Positions 50,799 through 59,048 of a stretch of DNA of 64,000 bases are shown here, piece after piece. The translations under genes and the position numbers were made by a program. The stretch is from RAM1 sp041905405 (GTDB lineage Bacteria > Pseudomonadota > Gammaproteobacteria > Burkholderiales > Burkholderiaceae_C). Within the stretch, counting starts at the first letter, position 1. Every line of letters begins with the position of its first letter. The DNA is taken from assembly GCA_041905405.1 (NCBI GenBank), contig JAYRLC010000018.1, forward strand, positions 8,833-72,832, in the 5' to 3' direction. Below the pieces are notes generated by a model, which saw only the letters and a list, made by a program, of their open reading frames with translations, searched no databases and was not told the DNA's origin.

Positions 50799-51059
50799 TT
50801 ACGGCAGCGTGTTGGCGCCGTCGGCAATGCCGGGGCCGGTGTCCACGACGGGGTCGGCGTCTTCGTCTTCAACGTCTGCCGCCATGACTTCGGTGTCCGA
50901 CGGCAGCGCGGGCCAGTTGCGCACGTCGCTCGTGCCGTCACGCGGGTCGGGGGTGGAAGACGGGCCGCCGTTGCCGGCTTCTTCGGGCTGGGGGAGTTTC
51001 TTGTCTTCGGGGGTGGCGGTCATGATGCCGGGTCCTGGTGGGGTGGGGTCGATGGGCAT
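50799..51059 (-). CDS. Small acidic disordered protein, unrecognised
   Basis: An 86-residue frame starting MPIDPTPPGPGIMTATPEDK and ending VDTGPGIADGANTLP, strongly acidic and Pro-rich with no predicted fold. AAGGAGATCGCGCC precedes the ATG, a good ribosome-binding site. An alternative ATG lies at codon 13. It is upstream of the other small Pro-rich gene. The nearest upstream sequence is the repeat element. Function unknown. Confidence 0.5.
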   Translation of the reverse strand: MPIDPTPPGPGIMTATPEDKKLPQPEEAGNGGPSSTPDPRDGTSDVRNWPALPSDTEVMAADVEDEDADPVVDTGPGIADGANTLP

Positions 51060-51164
51060 GGCGCGATCTCCTTGCGTCCACTGTGCGCTGGCGCGCGCGC
51101 GGCCTGATCCGGACGGCAGGCCGATCTGCTGTCAGGGATGGCTGACGCCGGCACCCACCAGCTG

Positions 51165-51445
51165 GCGTTCTCCGGCTGGCAACGCCTGACGGGACGGCGC
51201 CCTGTCCGCGCCACCAGAGCCCGGCCCCCTTCGGGGTGAGCCGCTGCAGTACTCAGGCCGGCGACATCCATCGCGCCCTCCGCCCACACCCGTGCGCCGA
51301 CCCTCCGTGCTTCGCGCACGGGTATGGACGGAGGCCCGGTGGTCACCCGCCGGCCTGAGTACTGCAGCGGCTCGCCCCGCAGGGGACCGGGCTCTGGTGG
51401 CGAAAGCGCCGCCCCGCCGCGACGGGCGTTCTCGCCGGAGAAACC
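51165..51445. repeat. Dispersed long inverted-repeat element, copy B
   Basis: The left arm (about 51165-51260) and right arm (about 51350-51440) are inverted copies sharing CCGGCCTGAGTACTGCAGCG and its complement, and match the outer arms of copy A near 3.7-4.1 kb almost base for base. A central hairpin uses CCTCCGT and ACGGAGG. Copy B lacks the extra inner inverted pair of copy A and is about 150 bases shorter. The 459-base gap from 51060 to 51518 holds only this element and the ArsR operator region. Confidence 0.85.
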
Positions 51446-51506
51446 AAAACGAGAAGCAGTGTTCAACAGCCCCGGATCGATTGACCTTCTTGAAGCGTCA
51501 GCATAT

Positions 51507-51530
51507 ATATTCAACTATATGGTTGAATAT
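51507..51530. promoter_or_regulatory. Operator palindrome over the ArsR start codon
   Basis: The arms ATATTCAAC and GTTGAATAT are a perfect 9-bp inverted repeat around TATATG, whose last three bases are the arsR-type ATG. The site is far more A+T-rich than its surroundings. Autorepression by the encoded ArsR-family protein is the simplest reading. Confidence 0.7.
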
Positions 51531-51920
51531 TTAGCACCCAACCGGCTGGACCTGGTCTTTCATGCCCTGGCCGACCAGACCCGGCGCGCCATGCTGCAGC
51601 GCCTGGCCCAGTCAGCCTGCACGGTCGGCGAGCTGGCGCGACCGTTTGCCATGTCGCTGGCGGCCGCGTCCAAACACCTTCGCGTGCTGGAAACCGCGGG
51701 CCTGGTGCTGCGGCGCGTGGAGGGCCGCCAGCATTTCTGCAGCCTGGACGCCGCGGCGCTGCGCACGGCACAGGACTGGCTGCGCTTTTACGAACAGTAC
51801 TGGACCGAGAGCTTCGATGCGCTGGAGCGACTGGCCGCCGCTCCGGCGACCGCGCCCGTGCCGGCAACCCCCAACGGACCCTCCACCCGTCAACGCACCC
51901 CGAAAGGACGACGACCATGA
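51519..51920 (+). CDS. ArsR family transcriptional regulator
   Basis: A 133-residue winged-helix regulator: LVFHALADQTRRAMLQRLAQ, TVGELARPFAMSLAAASKHL (recognition helix) and LRVLETAGLVLRRVEGRQHF. No metal-binding CxC motif is seen, consistent with the subgroup that pairs with SRPBCC proteins instead of sensing arsenic. The tail after about residue 110 is Pro/Thr-rich. Its stop overlaps the next gene (ATGA). A perfect palindrome covers its start codon. Confidence 0.9.
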   Translation: MVEYLAPNRLDLVFHALADQTRRAMLQRLAQSACTVGELARPFAMSLAAASKHLRVLETAGLVLRRVEGRQHFCSLDAAALRTAQDWLRFYEQYWTESFDALERLAAAPATAPVPATPNGPSTRQRTPKGRRP

Positions 51921-52396
51921 ACACATCCACCCTGCCGCTCACGCTCACCCTGCGCCGACACATTGCGGCGCCGCCCGAACGCGTCTTTGCCCTGTGGACG
52001 GCAGACCCGGCGCGGCCCGAGGACTTCTGGGCCCCCAAAGGCTTCACGCTCGTGCGGCGCGAAGCCGACCTGCGGCCCGGCGGTCGCTGGATGATCGCCA
52101 TGCGCGCGCCCGACGGCACCGTGATGCGCAACGGCGGTGAGTACCGCGCGATCGATGCGCCTGCGTACCTGGAAATGACCCATGCCTGGCTGGACGAAGC
52201 CGGGCGGCGCACCAGCCCGGAGACCGTGGTGCGCATCCGCTTCACCGCCAGCGGCGGCGGATGCGACATGCACTTCGAGCAGACCGGCTTTGACAGCGCG
52301 GACGAACGCGACGGCCATGGCCATGGCTGGGCAGAGGCGTTCGACGCACTGGGAGCCGCCGCGGCGGCCTCGGACGTCAGTCCAGCCAGGACTTGA
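51917..52396 (+). CDS. SRPBCC (AHSA1-like) domain protein
   Basis: A 159-residue START/Bet v 1-like protein: LRRHIAAPPERVFALWTADP, EDFWAPKGFTLVRREADLRPGGRW, and C-terminal HGWAEAFDALGAA. Such proteins have a hydrophobic cavity and are coexpressed with ArsR-type regulators, but the ligand is unknown. It is translationally coupled to the ArsR gene by ATGA. Its 3' end overlaps the convergent transketolase subunit gene by 20 bases. Confidence 0.88.
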   Translation: MNTSTLPLTLTLRRHIAAPPERVFALWTADPARPEDFWAPKGFTLVRREADLRPGGRWMIAMRAPDGTVMRNGGEYRAIDAPAYLEMTHAWLDEAGRRTSPETVVRIRFTASGGGCDMHFEQTGFDSADERDGHGHGWAEAFDALGAAAAASDVSPART

Positions 52397-53381
52397 TCGA
52401 CGCGGCCATGCGGTCGGCCGAGATGCCGTAGCGTTCATGCAGCGTGGGCAATGCGCCCGCGTCCAGGAACGCGTCGGGCAGGGCCACCGTACGAAAGCGC
52501 CGGGGCGCCACACCCTCGCGCATCAGCAGGGCCGCGACTGCCTCGCCCAGTCCACCGATGACCGAATGGTTTTCCGCGACGACCACGAGGCGCCCCGGCT
52601 TGCGTGCTTCAGCCAGGATCGCCGCCTCGTCCAGCGGCTTGATGGTGGGGCAGTGCAGCACGGCGACGCCGACGTTGTCGGCGCGCAGTTGCTGCGCCAC
52701 TTCCAGCGTACGCATGGTCATGAAGCCGCTGGAGATCACCAGGACCTCGGCGCCATCCCGAAGCAGTTTGGCGCGGCCCAGCTCAAACCGGTAGTCATAC
52801 TCATCCAGCACCAGCGGCACATTGCCGCGCAGCAGCCGCATGTACACCGGGCCATTGTGCGCCGCGATCTGGGGAACGGCCTGCTCGATGTCCAGCGCGT
52901 CGCAGGGGTCCACCACCGTCAGGCCCGGGATGGCGCGCATCATGGCCAGATCCTCGGTTGCCTGGTGGCTGGGACCATAGCCCGTGGTCAGGCCTGGCAG
53001 GGCGCAGCAGATCTTGACGTTGAGGTTTTCCTCGGCGATGACCTGGTGGATGAAGTCGTACGCCCGGCGCGTGCCGAACACCGCGTAGGTGGTGGCGAAC
53101 GGCACCAGGCCCACCTTGGCCATGCCACCTGCAGCACCCATGAGCAACTGCTCGGCCATGCCCATCTGGAAGAACCGCTCGGGATAGGCCTGGCCGAACA
53201 GGTGCAGGTCCGTGTATTTGGCCAGGTCCGCCGTCAGGCCAACCACCTCGGGGTGGCTCGCAGCGTACTCGGTCAGGGCCTTGCCAAAGGGGGCGGCTTT
53301 GACGCGCTGGCCTTCGCCCGCGATGGAGGCGATCATGGCCGAGGTGGTCAGGCGGGGCTTTTTTTCGGTTACAGCGTTCAT
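52377..53381 (-). CDS. Transketolase, C-terminal subunit
   Basis: A 334-residue protein that corresponds to the pyrimidine-binding and C-terminal domains of transketolase. It has FFQMGMAEQLLMGAAGGMAKVGLVPF (the catalytic Glu of the pyrimidine domain) and LVISSGFMTMRTLEVAQQLR, ending SIKSWLD. It works with the N-terminal subunit next to it as a split transketolase. The ATG at 53381 follows TGAGGAATGCACCG; upstream extension is rejected. Last gene of the TRAP operon. The sugar acted on is not known. Confidence 0.9.
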   Translation of the reverse strand: MNAVTEKKPRLTTSAMIASIAGEGQRVKAAPFGKALTEYAASHPEVVGLTADLAKYTDLHLFGQAYPERFFQMGMAEQLLMGAAGGMAKVGLVPFATTYAVFGTRRAYDFIHQVIAEENLNVKICCALPGLTTGYGPSHQATEDLAMMRAIPGLTVVDPCDALDIEQAVPQIAAHNGPVYMRLLRGNVPLVLDEYDYRFELGRAKLLRDGAEVLVISSGFMTMRTLEVAQQLRADNVGVAVLHCPTIKPLDEAAILAEARKPGRLVVVAENHSVIGGLGEAVAALLMREGVAPRRFRTVALPDAFLDAGALPTLHERYGISADRMAASIKSWLD

Positions 53382-53392
53382 CGGTGCATTCC

Positions 53393-54229
53393 TCAGGGGC
53401 GGTTGGCATCCAGCACTTGCAGGGCCTGCTGCCATTCGGGCGGATCGACCCGGATGAAGTGGTTCTTCTCGCGCGCCTCCAGGAAGGGCACGCCCTTACC
53501 CATGAGCGTGTCGCACAGGATCACGCGCGGCCGGGCCTCTGGCAACTGCCGCGCGGTGTCGAAAGCACGCACGACCGCTGGTAGATGGTTGCCGTCCACC
53601 CGCTGCACATGCCAACCGAACGACGCCCATTTGTCGGCCAGCGGCTCGAAGCCCATCACCTTGGACGACGGTCCGTCGGCCTGCTGGTTGTTGATGTCCA
53701 CAATGCACACCAGGTTGGCCAGGCCATGGTGGCTCGCCGCCATGGCCGCCTCCCAGGTGGAGCCCTCGTCCAGTTCGCCGTCGGACATCGAGTTGTAGAC
53801 GAAGGCCGGGTTGCCCCTGTGTCGCAGGCCCAGCGCCATGCCCACCGCGATCGGAAGGCCCTGGCCCAGGGAACCCCCAGAGATTTCCATGCCCGGCGTA
53901 TAAGTCGCCATGCCCGACATGGGCAGGCGGCTGTCGTCACTGCCGTAGGTCTCCAGTTCGGATTCGGGAATGATGCCGGCCTCGATCAACGCGGCGTAGA
54001 AGGCGATGGCGTAGTGACCGTGGGACAGCAGGAAGCGGTCGCGGCCGTCCCAGGCAGGGTCGTCGGGCCGGAAGTTCAGCGCATGGCCGTAGGCCGTGGC
54101 CAGCACGTCGGCGTAGCCCAGGGCCTGGCCCACGTAGCCCTGCCCCTGTACCTCGCCCATGCGCACGGCATAGCGACGGATGCGCCAGGCGCAGCGGGCG
54201 ATGTCGGACAGCTTGTCCTGTGAAGTCAT
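53393..54229 (-). CDS. Transketolase, N-terminal subunit
   Basis: A 278-residue thiamine diphosphate-binding subunit. The cofactor motif is SDGELDEGSTWEA...NLVCIVDINNQQ (GDG replaced by SDG, the loop N kept) and LSHGHYAIAFYAAL with the conserved His. It starts 32 bases after the TRAP permease stop and precedes the C-terminal subunit by 11 bases. Split transketolases of this kind are common in sugar and sugar-acid catabolic loci. Confidence 0.9.
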   Translation of the reverse strand: MTSQDKLSDIARCAWRIRRYAVRMGEVQGQGYVGQALGYADVLATAYGHALNFRPDDPAWDGRDRFLLSHGHYAIAFYAALIEAGIIPESELETYGSDDSRLPMSGMATYTPGMEISGGSLGQGLPIAVGMALGLRHRGNPAFVYNSMSDGELDEGSTWEAAMAASHHGLANLVCIVDINNQQADGPSSKVMGFEPLADKWASFGWHVQRVDGNHLPAVVRAFDTARQLPEARPRVILCDTLMGKGVPFLEAREKNHFIRVDPPEWQQALQVLDANRP

Positions 54230-54261
54230 GAGATTGCTCTTTCGAAAAAGATTAGCGCGGC

Positions 54262-55521
54262 TTACTTGAAGATCAGCGCGGGCACGTAGGACACCAGCGC
54301 CAGCACGCCAAAGGCCACGACGTAGAACGGCCCGAGCTCGCGCACGGTCTGGCCCACCTTGACGCGGGCCAGTGAGCTGGTGATGAACAGCGTGGTGCCC
54401 ACGGGCGGCGTATACAGGCCGATGGCCAGGTTAACGGTCATCATGATGCCCAGCTGGACCAGGTCCATGCCAATGGCATTGGCCAGCGGAACGAACACCG
54501 GGGTGAGCAGCAGCACGGCCGCCGGCAGGTCGATGAACATGCCGCACACCAGCATGAGCGCGTTCATCAGCAGGATCACGCTCCAGCCGCTGGACAGGTT
54601 CGCCTGGGCCCAGGCCACCACGCCGTCGGGCATGCGGTCAAAGGTCAGCAGCCAGCCGATCGCGGCGGACGCCATGATCACCAGCAGAACCACGCCCGTG
54701 GCCAGACCCGCATCGACCACGCACTGGTGCAGGCGCCGCAGACCCAGGTCCCGGTAAACCACCGCCGACACCACGCCGGCGTACAACGTGGACAGCACAC
54801 TGACCTCGGTGGGCGTCGCGATGCCAAAGCGCAGGAACACGATGATCAGCACAGGCAGCACCAGCGCGGGCGACGCATAGAGCAGCTGGGTGCGGAACAC
54901 CGCCCATTCCAGCTTGCCCGTCTCGCGCGGGAAGTTGCGGCGGCGCCCCACCCACCAGCATACGGCCATGAAGCCGCCGCACATGAGCAGCCCCGGCAGG
55001 ATGCCTGCCACGAACAGCGCCGCAACCGACGTGTTGCTGGACAGCGCAAACAGGATCATGGGGATCGACGGCGGAATCAGGATGTCAATGGTCGCGGCCG
55101 CCGCCAGCGTGGCAGCCGAGAAAGCGGGCGGGTAGCCCAGACGCTTTTGCCAGGGGATCAGCAGCGAGCCGATGGCCGACGCATCGGCAACGGCCGAGCC
55201 GGACACACCACCAAAAATCGTGGAAGACAGCACGCCCACCTGCCCCGGCCCGCCGTGAAAGCGGCCGATCAAAGAGGACAGCACGCCGATCAGCGCCTCG
55301 CCCAGCTTGCCACCCATCATGAGCGAGCCGGTCAGCATGAAGAACGGGATGGCAATCAGCGGGAAGCTCTGCACCTGCGCCACCATCTGCTGCACCAGCA
55401 GGTCCAGTGGCACGCGGTCGGAGGTGGCGGCGGCCGCCATGGCCGCCACCAGCAGCGCATGGGCAATGGGCACCGCCACGACGGCGGCGGCCAGGAACGA
55501 AAGCAGGATCAATGCGGTCAT
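54262..55521 (-). CDS. TRAP transporter large permease (DctM)
   Basis: A 419-residue inner-membrane protein with about 12 helices. The DctM features are FPLIAIPFFMLTGSLM, FGGVSGSAVADASAIGSLLIPW and IPPSIPMILFALSS. It catalyses sodium-coupled uptake of an anion with the small permease and binding protein. It follows the small permease gene by 13 bases. The C-terminus reads PALIFK. Confidence 0.94.
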   Translation of the reverse strand: MTALILLSFLAAAVVAVPIAHALLVAAMAAAATSDRVPLDLLVQQMVAQVQSFPLIAIPFFMLTGSLMMGGKLGEALIGVLSSLIGRFHGGPGQVGVLSSTIFGGVSGSAVADASAIGSLLIPWQKRLGYPPAFSAATLAAAATIDILIPPSIPMILFALSSNTSVAALFVAGILPGLLMCGGFMAVCWWVGRRRNFPRETGKLEWAVFRTQLLYASPALVLPVLIIVFLRFGIATPTEVSVLSTLYAGVVSAVVYRDLGLRRLHQCVVDAGLATGVVLLVIMASAAIGWLLTFDRMPDGVVAWAQANLSSGWSVILLMNALMLVCGMFIDLPAAVLLLTPVFVPLANAIGMDLVQLGIMMTVNLAIGLYTPPVGTTLFITSSLARVKVGQTVRELGPFYVVAFGVLALVSYVPALIFK

Positions 55522-55534
55522 GGTCGCCTTCCGT

Positions 55535-56038
55535 TTACCAGTGAACCTGCGGCAGGCCGTCCGCGGCGGCAGGCGCCGGCGCCTGCCAGGCGCGCCAGGC
55601 CGACATCAGGGCCAGCAGCGCCAGCAAAGCCATACCACCCATCACGCAGGCGTAAGTCACCGAGCCGGGAATGCCCAGAATGGCCGACTTCTCGTCATGC
55701 ACGATCTCCAGCATGCGCGCGGTCGCCCAGGCAAGGGTGCCGTACAGGGCGCACACCAGCAGCGAGCCAGCCACCGCGAACAGGCGCCGCCCGCCGGCAG
55801 GCAGCTTGTCCAGCAGGAAGCTGGTGGTGATGTGGGCGCCGCGCTGCGCCGCCAGCACCACGCCGGACATCACGAGCCAGGGAAACAGCAGCTCGGGCAC
55901 TTCGTTGGCCCACTGCAGGCTGGACCCGGTGGCATAGCGCAGGATGGTGTTGGCCACCAGGATGACAAAAATCACCGAAGTGCTGCACCACAGCAGCGCC
56001 TGGCACACGAGCGCAATGGCCCGGTCAACGACATTCAT
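55535..56038 (-). CDS. TRAP transporter small permease (DctQ)
   Basis: A 167-residue four-helix membrane protein: ALVCQALLWCSTSVIFVILVAN, WANEVPELLFPWLVMSGVVLAAQRGAHI and a third and fourth helix. LFPWLVMSG-AAQRGAHI is a good DctQ match. The gene lies between the binding protein and large permease genes. A stem-loop precedes it. Confidence 0.92.
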   Translation of the reverse strand: MNVVDRAIALVCQALLWCSTSVIFVILVANTILRYATGSSLQWANEVPELLFPWLVMSGVVLAAQRGAHITTSFLLDKLPAGGRRLFAVAGSLLVCALYGTLAWATARMLEIVHDEKSAILGIPGSVTYACVMGGMALLALLALMSAWRAWQAPAPAAADGLPQVHW

Positions 56039-56054
56039 GGAAAAGGCTCCTGCC

Positions 56055-56083
56055 CTGCCCGCGGCCGGCAGGCACGCGGGCAG
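56055..56083 (-). other. Stem-loop between TRAP binding protein and permeases
   Basis: The arms CTGCCCGCG and CGCGGGCAG pair perfectly over nine bases with an 11-base loop, in the 73-base gap after the binding-protein stop. There is no U-run. It probably stabilises the binding-protein mRNA and reduces permease expression. Confidence 0.5.
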
Positions 56084-56111
56084 GTGGGTGGGACACAGGC
56101 GTTTGCTTGGC

Positions 56112-57095
56112 TCAGCGGGCAGCCGCGATCACTTTCTTCAGGTACGCACCGATGGGCGATGCGAGCCATTTTTCATCGACCTTGCCCGTCGCCTTGGCAA
56201 AAGCGGCCTTGTCCACCGTATTGATCTGCACGCCCTTGGCCTTGAGATCAGCCACCAGCTTCTCATCGCTTTCCTTGGACAGCTTGCGTTGCAATTGGGT
56301 CGCTTCGGCCGCGGCTTCCTGCAGCACCTTGCGGTCGGCCTCGGTCAGGCGGTCCCAGGTGCGCTTGCTCATCAGCAGCGGGGTCATTTCATATTTGTGA
56401 CCCGTCAGCGAGATGAACTTGTTGACTTCGTACAGCTTGCTGGCGTGGATGTTCATGAGCGGGTTCTCCTGCCCGTCCACCACCCCCTGCTGCAGCGCCA
56501 CGTACAGCTCGGCGAATTTGATCTGCTGCGCCTCGGCGCCCAGGGCCTGCATGATGTCCACGGTCACGGCGTCGGGCGGCGTGCGCATCTTCAGGCCCTT
56601 CAGATCCTCGGGCTTGGCCAGTGCGCGCTTGCTGTTGCTCATGTGACGGATACCGTTGTCCCAATAGCCCAGCACCACCAGGCCCTTCTCGGCGGACTTG
56701 TCGGCCAGTTCCTTGCCCAGCGGGCCGTCAAGCATCTTCCAGACCTGGTCCAGGCTGCCGAACAGGAAGGGCATGCCGAACGCAGCGTACTCGGGCACGG
56801 CATTGGCCACAGCGCCCTGCGAGTTGGCGCTGATGTCCAGCGCGCCGGTGCGCAGCGCCGTGACCATGGCCGCGTCATCGCCGAGCTGGGCTGACGGTGC
56901 CACCTGGATTTCGATGCGGCCATTGGACTTGGCCTTGACCACCTCCGCCATCTTCACGGCGGCTTCATGGCGCGGATTGCCTGGCGCGGCGCCGTGACCC
57001 AACGTGAGTTTCACGGCCTGCGCCGAGGCCAGCCCCGTGGCGGCCAGCAGCGCGGTGGCCAGCACCGTGCGGCGAATGAGGGAAATGCGTTTCAT
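56112..57095 (-). CDS. TRAP transporter substrate-binding protein (DctP)
   Basis: A 327-residue periplasmic binding protein with signal peptide ending ATGLASA and a DctP fold: LTLGHGAAPGNPRHEAAVKMAEVV, GALDISANSQGAVANAVPEYAAFGMPFLF, the binding Arg in KMRTPPD, and VDGQENPLMNIHASKLYEVNKF. The ATG at 57095 was chosen by signal-peptide position and the AGGAGACAGATC ribosome-binding site. Substrate unknown; with the transketolases and SDR, a sugar acid or sugar-derived anion is plausible. Confidence 0.93.
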   Translation of the reverse strand: MKRISLIRRTVLATALLAATGLASAQAVKLTLGHGAAPGNPRHEAAVKMAEVVKAKSNGRIEIQVAPSAQLGDDAAMVTALRTGALDISANSQGAVANAVPEYAAFGMPFLFGSLDQVWKMLDGPLGKELADKSAEKGLVVLGYWDNGIRHMSNSKRALAKPEDLKGLKMRTPPDAVTVDIMQALGAEAQQIKFAELYVALQQGVVDGQENPLMNIHASKLYEVNKFISLTGHKYEMTPLLMSKRTWDRLTEADRKVLQEAAAEATQLQRKLSKESDEKLVADLKAKGVQINTVDKAAFAKATGKVDEKWLASPIGAYLKKVIAAAR

Positions 57096-57145
57096 GATCT
57101 GTCTCCTGCGTTGTGGTTGGAAAATTGGCGGCCGGGGGGCCGCGC

Positions 57146-57895
57146 TCAGTGAATCAACATGCCGCCGTTCACGTCCAGCGTGACGCCCGTGCAATAGGCG
57201 GACAGGTCGCTGGCCAGGAACAGCACACAGCCGGCCACGTCATTGGGCTCACCGATGCGCGCCAACGGGATGCCGTCCAGGATCGCCTGGCGCTTGTCCT
57301 CGGGAATCTTGCCCTTGTTGATGTCGGTGGCAATCAGGCCAGGGGTCACACAGTTGACGCGGATGTTGCTGCCGCCGTATTCACGGGCCATCGCGCGCGC
57401 CAGGCCCAGCACGCCCGCCTTGGCGGCGGAATAGTGCGGGCCGCCCAGAATGCCGCCGCCGCGCTGCGCGGACACCGACGAAATGCACACGATGGCCCCG
57501 CCGTTCTGCGCCAGCATGACCGGCAGCACCGCCTGGGACGCGTACAGCGTGCCACGCAGGCTCACGTCCAGGATGCGGTCGTAGTCGGCGCCGCTGATGT
57601 CCAGAAACTTGACCGGCTGGGTGACGCCAGCGTTGTTGACCAGCACATCAATGCGTCCGTAGCGGGCCTTGATCTGCGCCACGGCCGCCTCGCACGAGGC
57701 CTTGTCCGTCACATTGGCCACCAGGCCCAGGTGGTCGGCGCCCAGACGGGCCGCGGCGCCCTGCGGGTCCGCACCTTCCAGGTCGAGGATCACCACCTTC
57801 GCGCCCTGCTGGGCCATCATGCGGGCTGTCGCGAAGCCCAGGCCGTTCAGGCCGGCGCCGCCCGTGATAACCGCCACTTTGTCCTTCAGCAGCAT
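57146..57895 (-). CDS. SDR family oxidoreductase
   Basis: A 249-residue NAD(P)-dependent dehydrogenase. The cofactor loop is TGGAGLNGLG, then NNAG (NNAGVTQP), catalytic Ser in CISSVS and YSAAK (Tyr and Lys). The C-terminus VTLDVNGGMLIH is typical. It is the first gene of the minus-strand operon that leads into the TRAP and split transketolase genes, so it likely oxidises or reduces the imported substrate. It is divergent from the LysR gene. Confidence 0.92.
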   Translation of the reverse strand: MLLKDKVAVITGGAGLNGLGFATARMMAQQGAKVVILDLEGADPQGAAARLGADHLGLVANVTDKASCEAAVAQIKARYGRIDVLVNNAGVTQPVKFLDISGADYDRILDVSLRGTLYASQAVLPVMLAQNGGAIVCISSVSAQRGGGILGGPHYSAAKAGVLGLARAMAREYGGSNIRVNCVTPGLIATDINKGKIPEDKRQAILDGIPLARIGEPNDVAGCVLFLASDLSAYCTGVTLDVNGGMLIH

Positions 57896-58001
57896 GCGTG
57901 TCTCCTGTTGTTTGCACTGCGTTGATTGGGTGGCGGGATTCTGGGTGGGGCACGACGTGACGACAAACGATTTAAACTCACTGGCGATTCAATTTTCTTC
58001 A

Positions 58002-58016
58002 TGTTGCAACGCAACA
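58002..58016. promoter_or_regulatory. LysR-type operator candidate
   Basis: TGTTGC-AAC-GCAACA is a perfect 6-bp inverted repeat in the 141-base divergent gap, ending 20 bases before the LysR gene and about 105 bases before the SDR gene. A T-N11-A core is present. The position fits autoregulation and activation of the divergent operon. Confidence 0.55.
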
Positions 58017-58036
58017 CATGATGGATTTTCAAGCCC

Positions 58037-58933
58037 ATGATTCCGCCGCTGACGGGCCTGCAGGCCTTTGAAACCATTGCCCGGCGCAAGAGCTTTCTTC
58101 TGGCCGCTGAAGAACTGCACCTGACCCCATCGGCGGTCAGCCACCAGGTCGCCAAGCTGGAGGGCTTGCTGGGCGTTCGGCTGTTCGAGCGGTCGGCGCG
58201 GGGCGTGGAGATTACACCGGCCGGCGAGCAATACCTGCAGCGCGTGGCCAGCGCGCTGGGCGCAATCAACGCCGCGACCGAGGACCTGCGCCACGGGGTG
58301 CAGGACACGCTGTACGTGCACAGCAGCCCCAGCTTCGCCAGCCTGTGGCTCATGCCGCGCATTGCCCGGTTCGCCCAGCGACACCCTGACATTTCACTGG
58401 TGCTGTCGGCGTCGCATGTGCATTCGGACTTCCAGCTCGGGCAGATGGACATCGACATCCGCTACGGGCTGCCGAACTGGCCGCACCTGGAAGTGGAGCC
58501 CGTCTTCACCGAAACCATCCTGCCCCTGGCCAGCCCCGAATTCATCCGCGCCCACGCGCTGCACGAACCACAGGACCTGCTGCGTGTGCCACTGATCCAG
58601 TCCAGCGTGAACGTGGTGCAGTGGCCCGAGTGGTTTGCCCGCTTCGGCGACGGCCAGCGGCCTGAACGCATGGGTCTGCGCTTTGACCGCGCCATGATGA
58701 GCCTGGATGCCGCAGTGCAGAAGCTTGGCGTGGCACTGGAAAGCACAAGCATCGGCCAGTCGCTGATCACCAGCGGCAGGCTGCAGCCCGTCTTCGGCGA
58801 TCCGTTGAGCCTGCAGGTGCGTGCGCACTTCATGGTGTACCCGCCGCGCCATGCGTCGCGGCCGGGGGTGAAGCATTTCGTGGCCTGGCTGCGCGAGGAA
58901 GCCGCGGCACGCCCCGGTGAACCGCGTTCATGA
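58037..58933 (+). CDS. LysR family regulator (GcvA-like)
   Basis: A 298-residue regulator. The winged helix reads IPPLTGLQAFETIARRKSFL, AAEELHLTPSAVSHQVAKLE and LFERSARGVEITPAGEQYL. The effector domain has the GcvA-type pattern LYVHSSPSFASLWLMPRIARF and DIRYG. It is divergent from the SDR/TRAP/transketolase operon and in line with the full-length transketolase gene, so it probably controls both. The inducer is not known. Confidence 0.92.
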   Translation: MIPPLTGLQAFETIARRKSFLLAAEELHLTPSAVSHQVAKLEGLLGVRLFERSARGVEITPAGEQYLQRVASALGAINAATEDLRHGVQDTLYVHSSPSFASLWLMPRIARFAQRHPDISLVLSASHVHSDFQLGQMDIDIRYGLPNWPHLEVEPVFTETILPLASPEFIRAHALHEPQDLLRVPLIQSSVNVVQWPEWFARFGDGQRPERMGLRFDRAMMSLDAAVQKLGVALESTSIGQSLITSGRLQPVFGDPLSLQVRAHFMVYPPRHASRPGVKHFVAWLREEAAARPGEPRS

Positions 58934-59048
58934 AAACCTGAATATTCGTCGCTTGTCTTCATGCAGGTGTGCCGAAAAAATCGCGACTCACCACATTGAC
59001 CCGCAGGAGACAGGCGGTCCGGCACGTGCGCCGGGGCCAGCCCCCATC

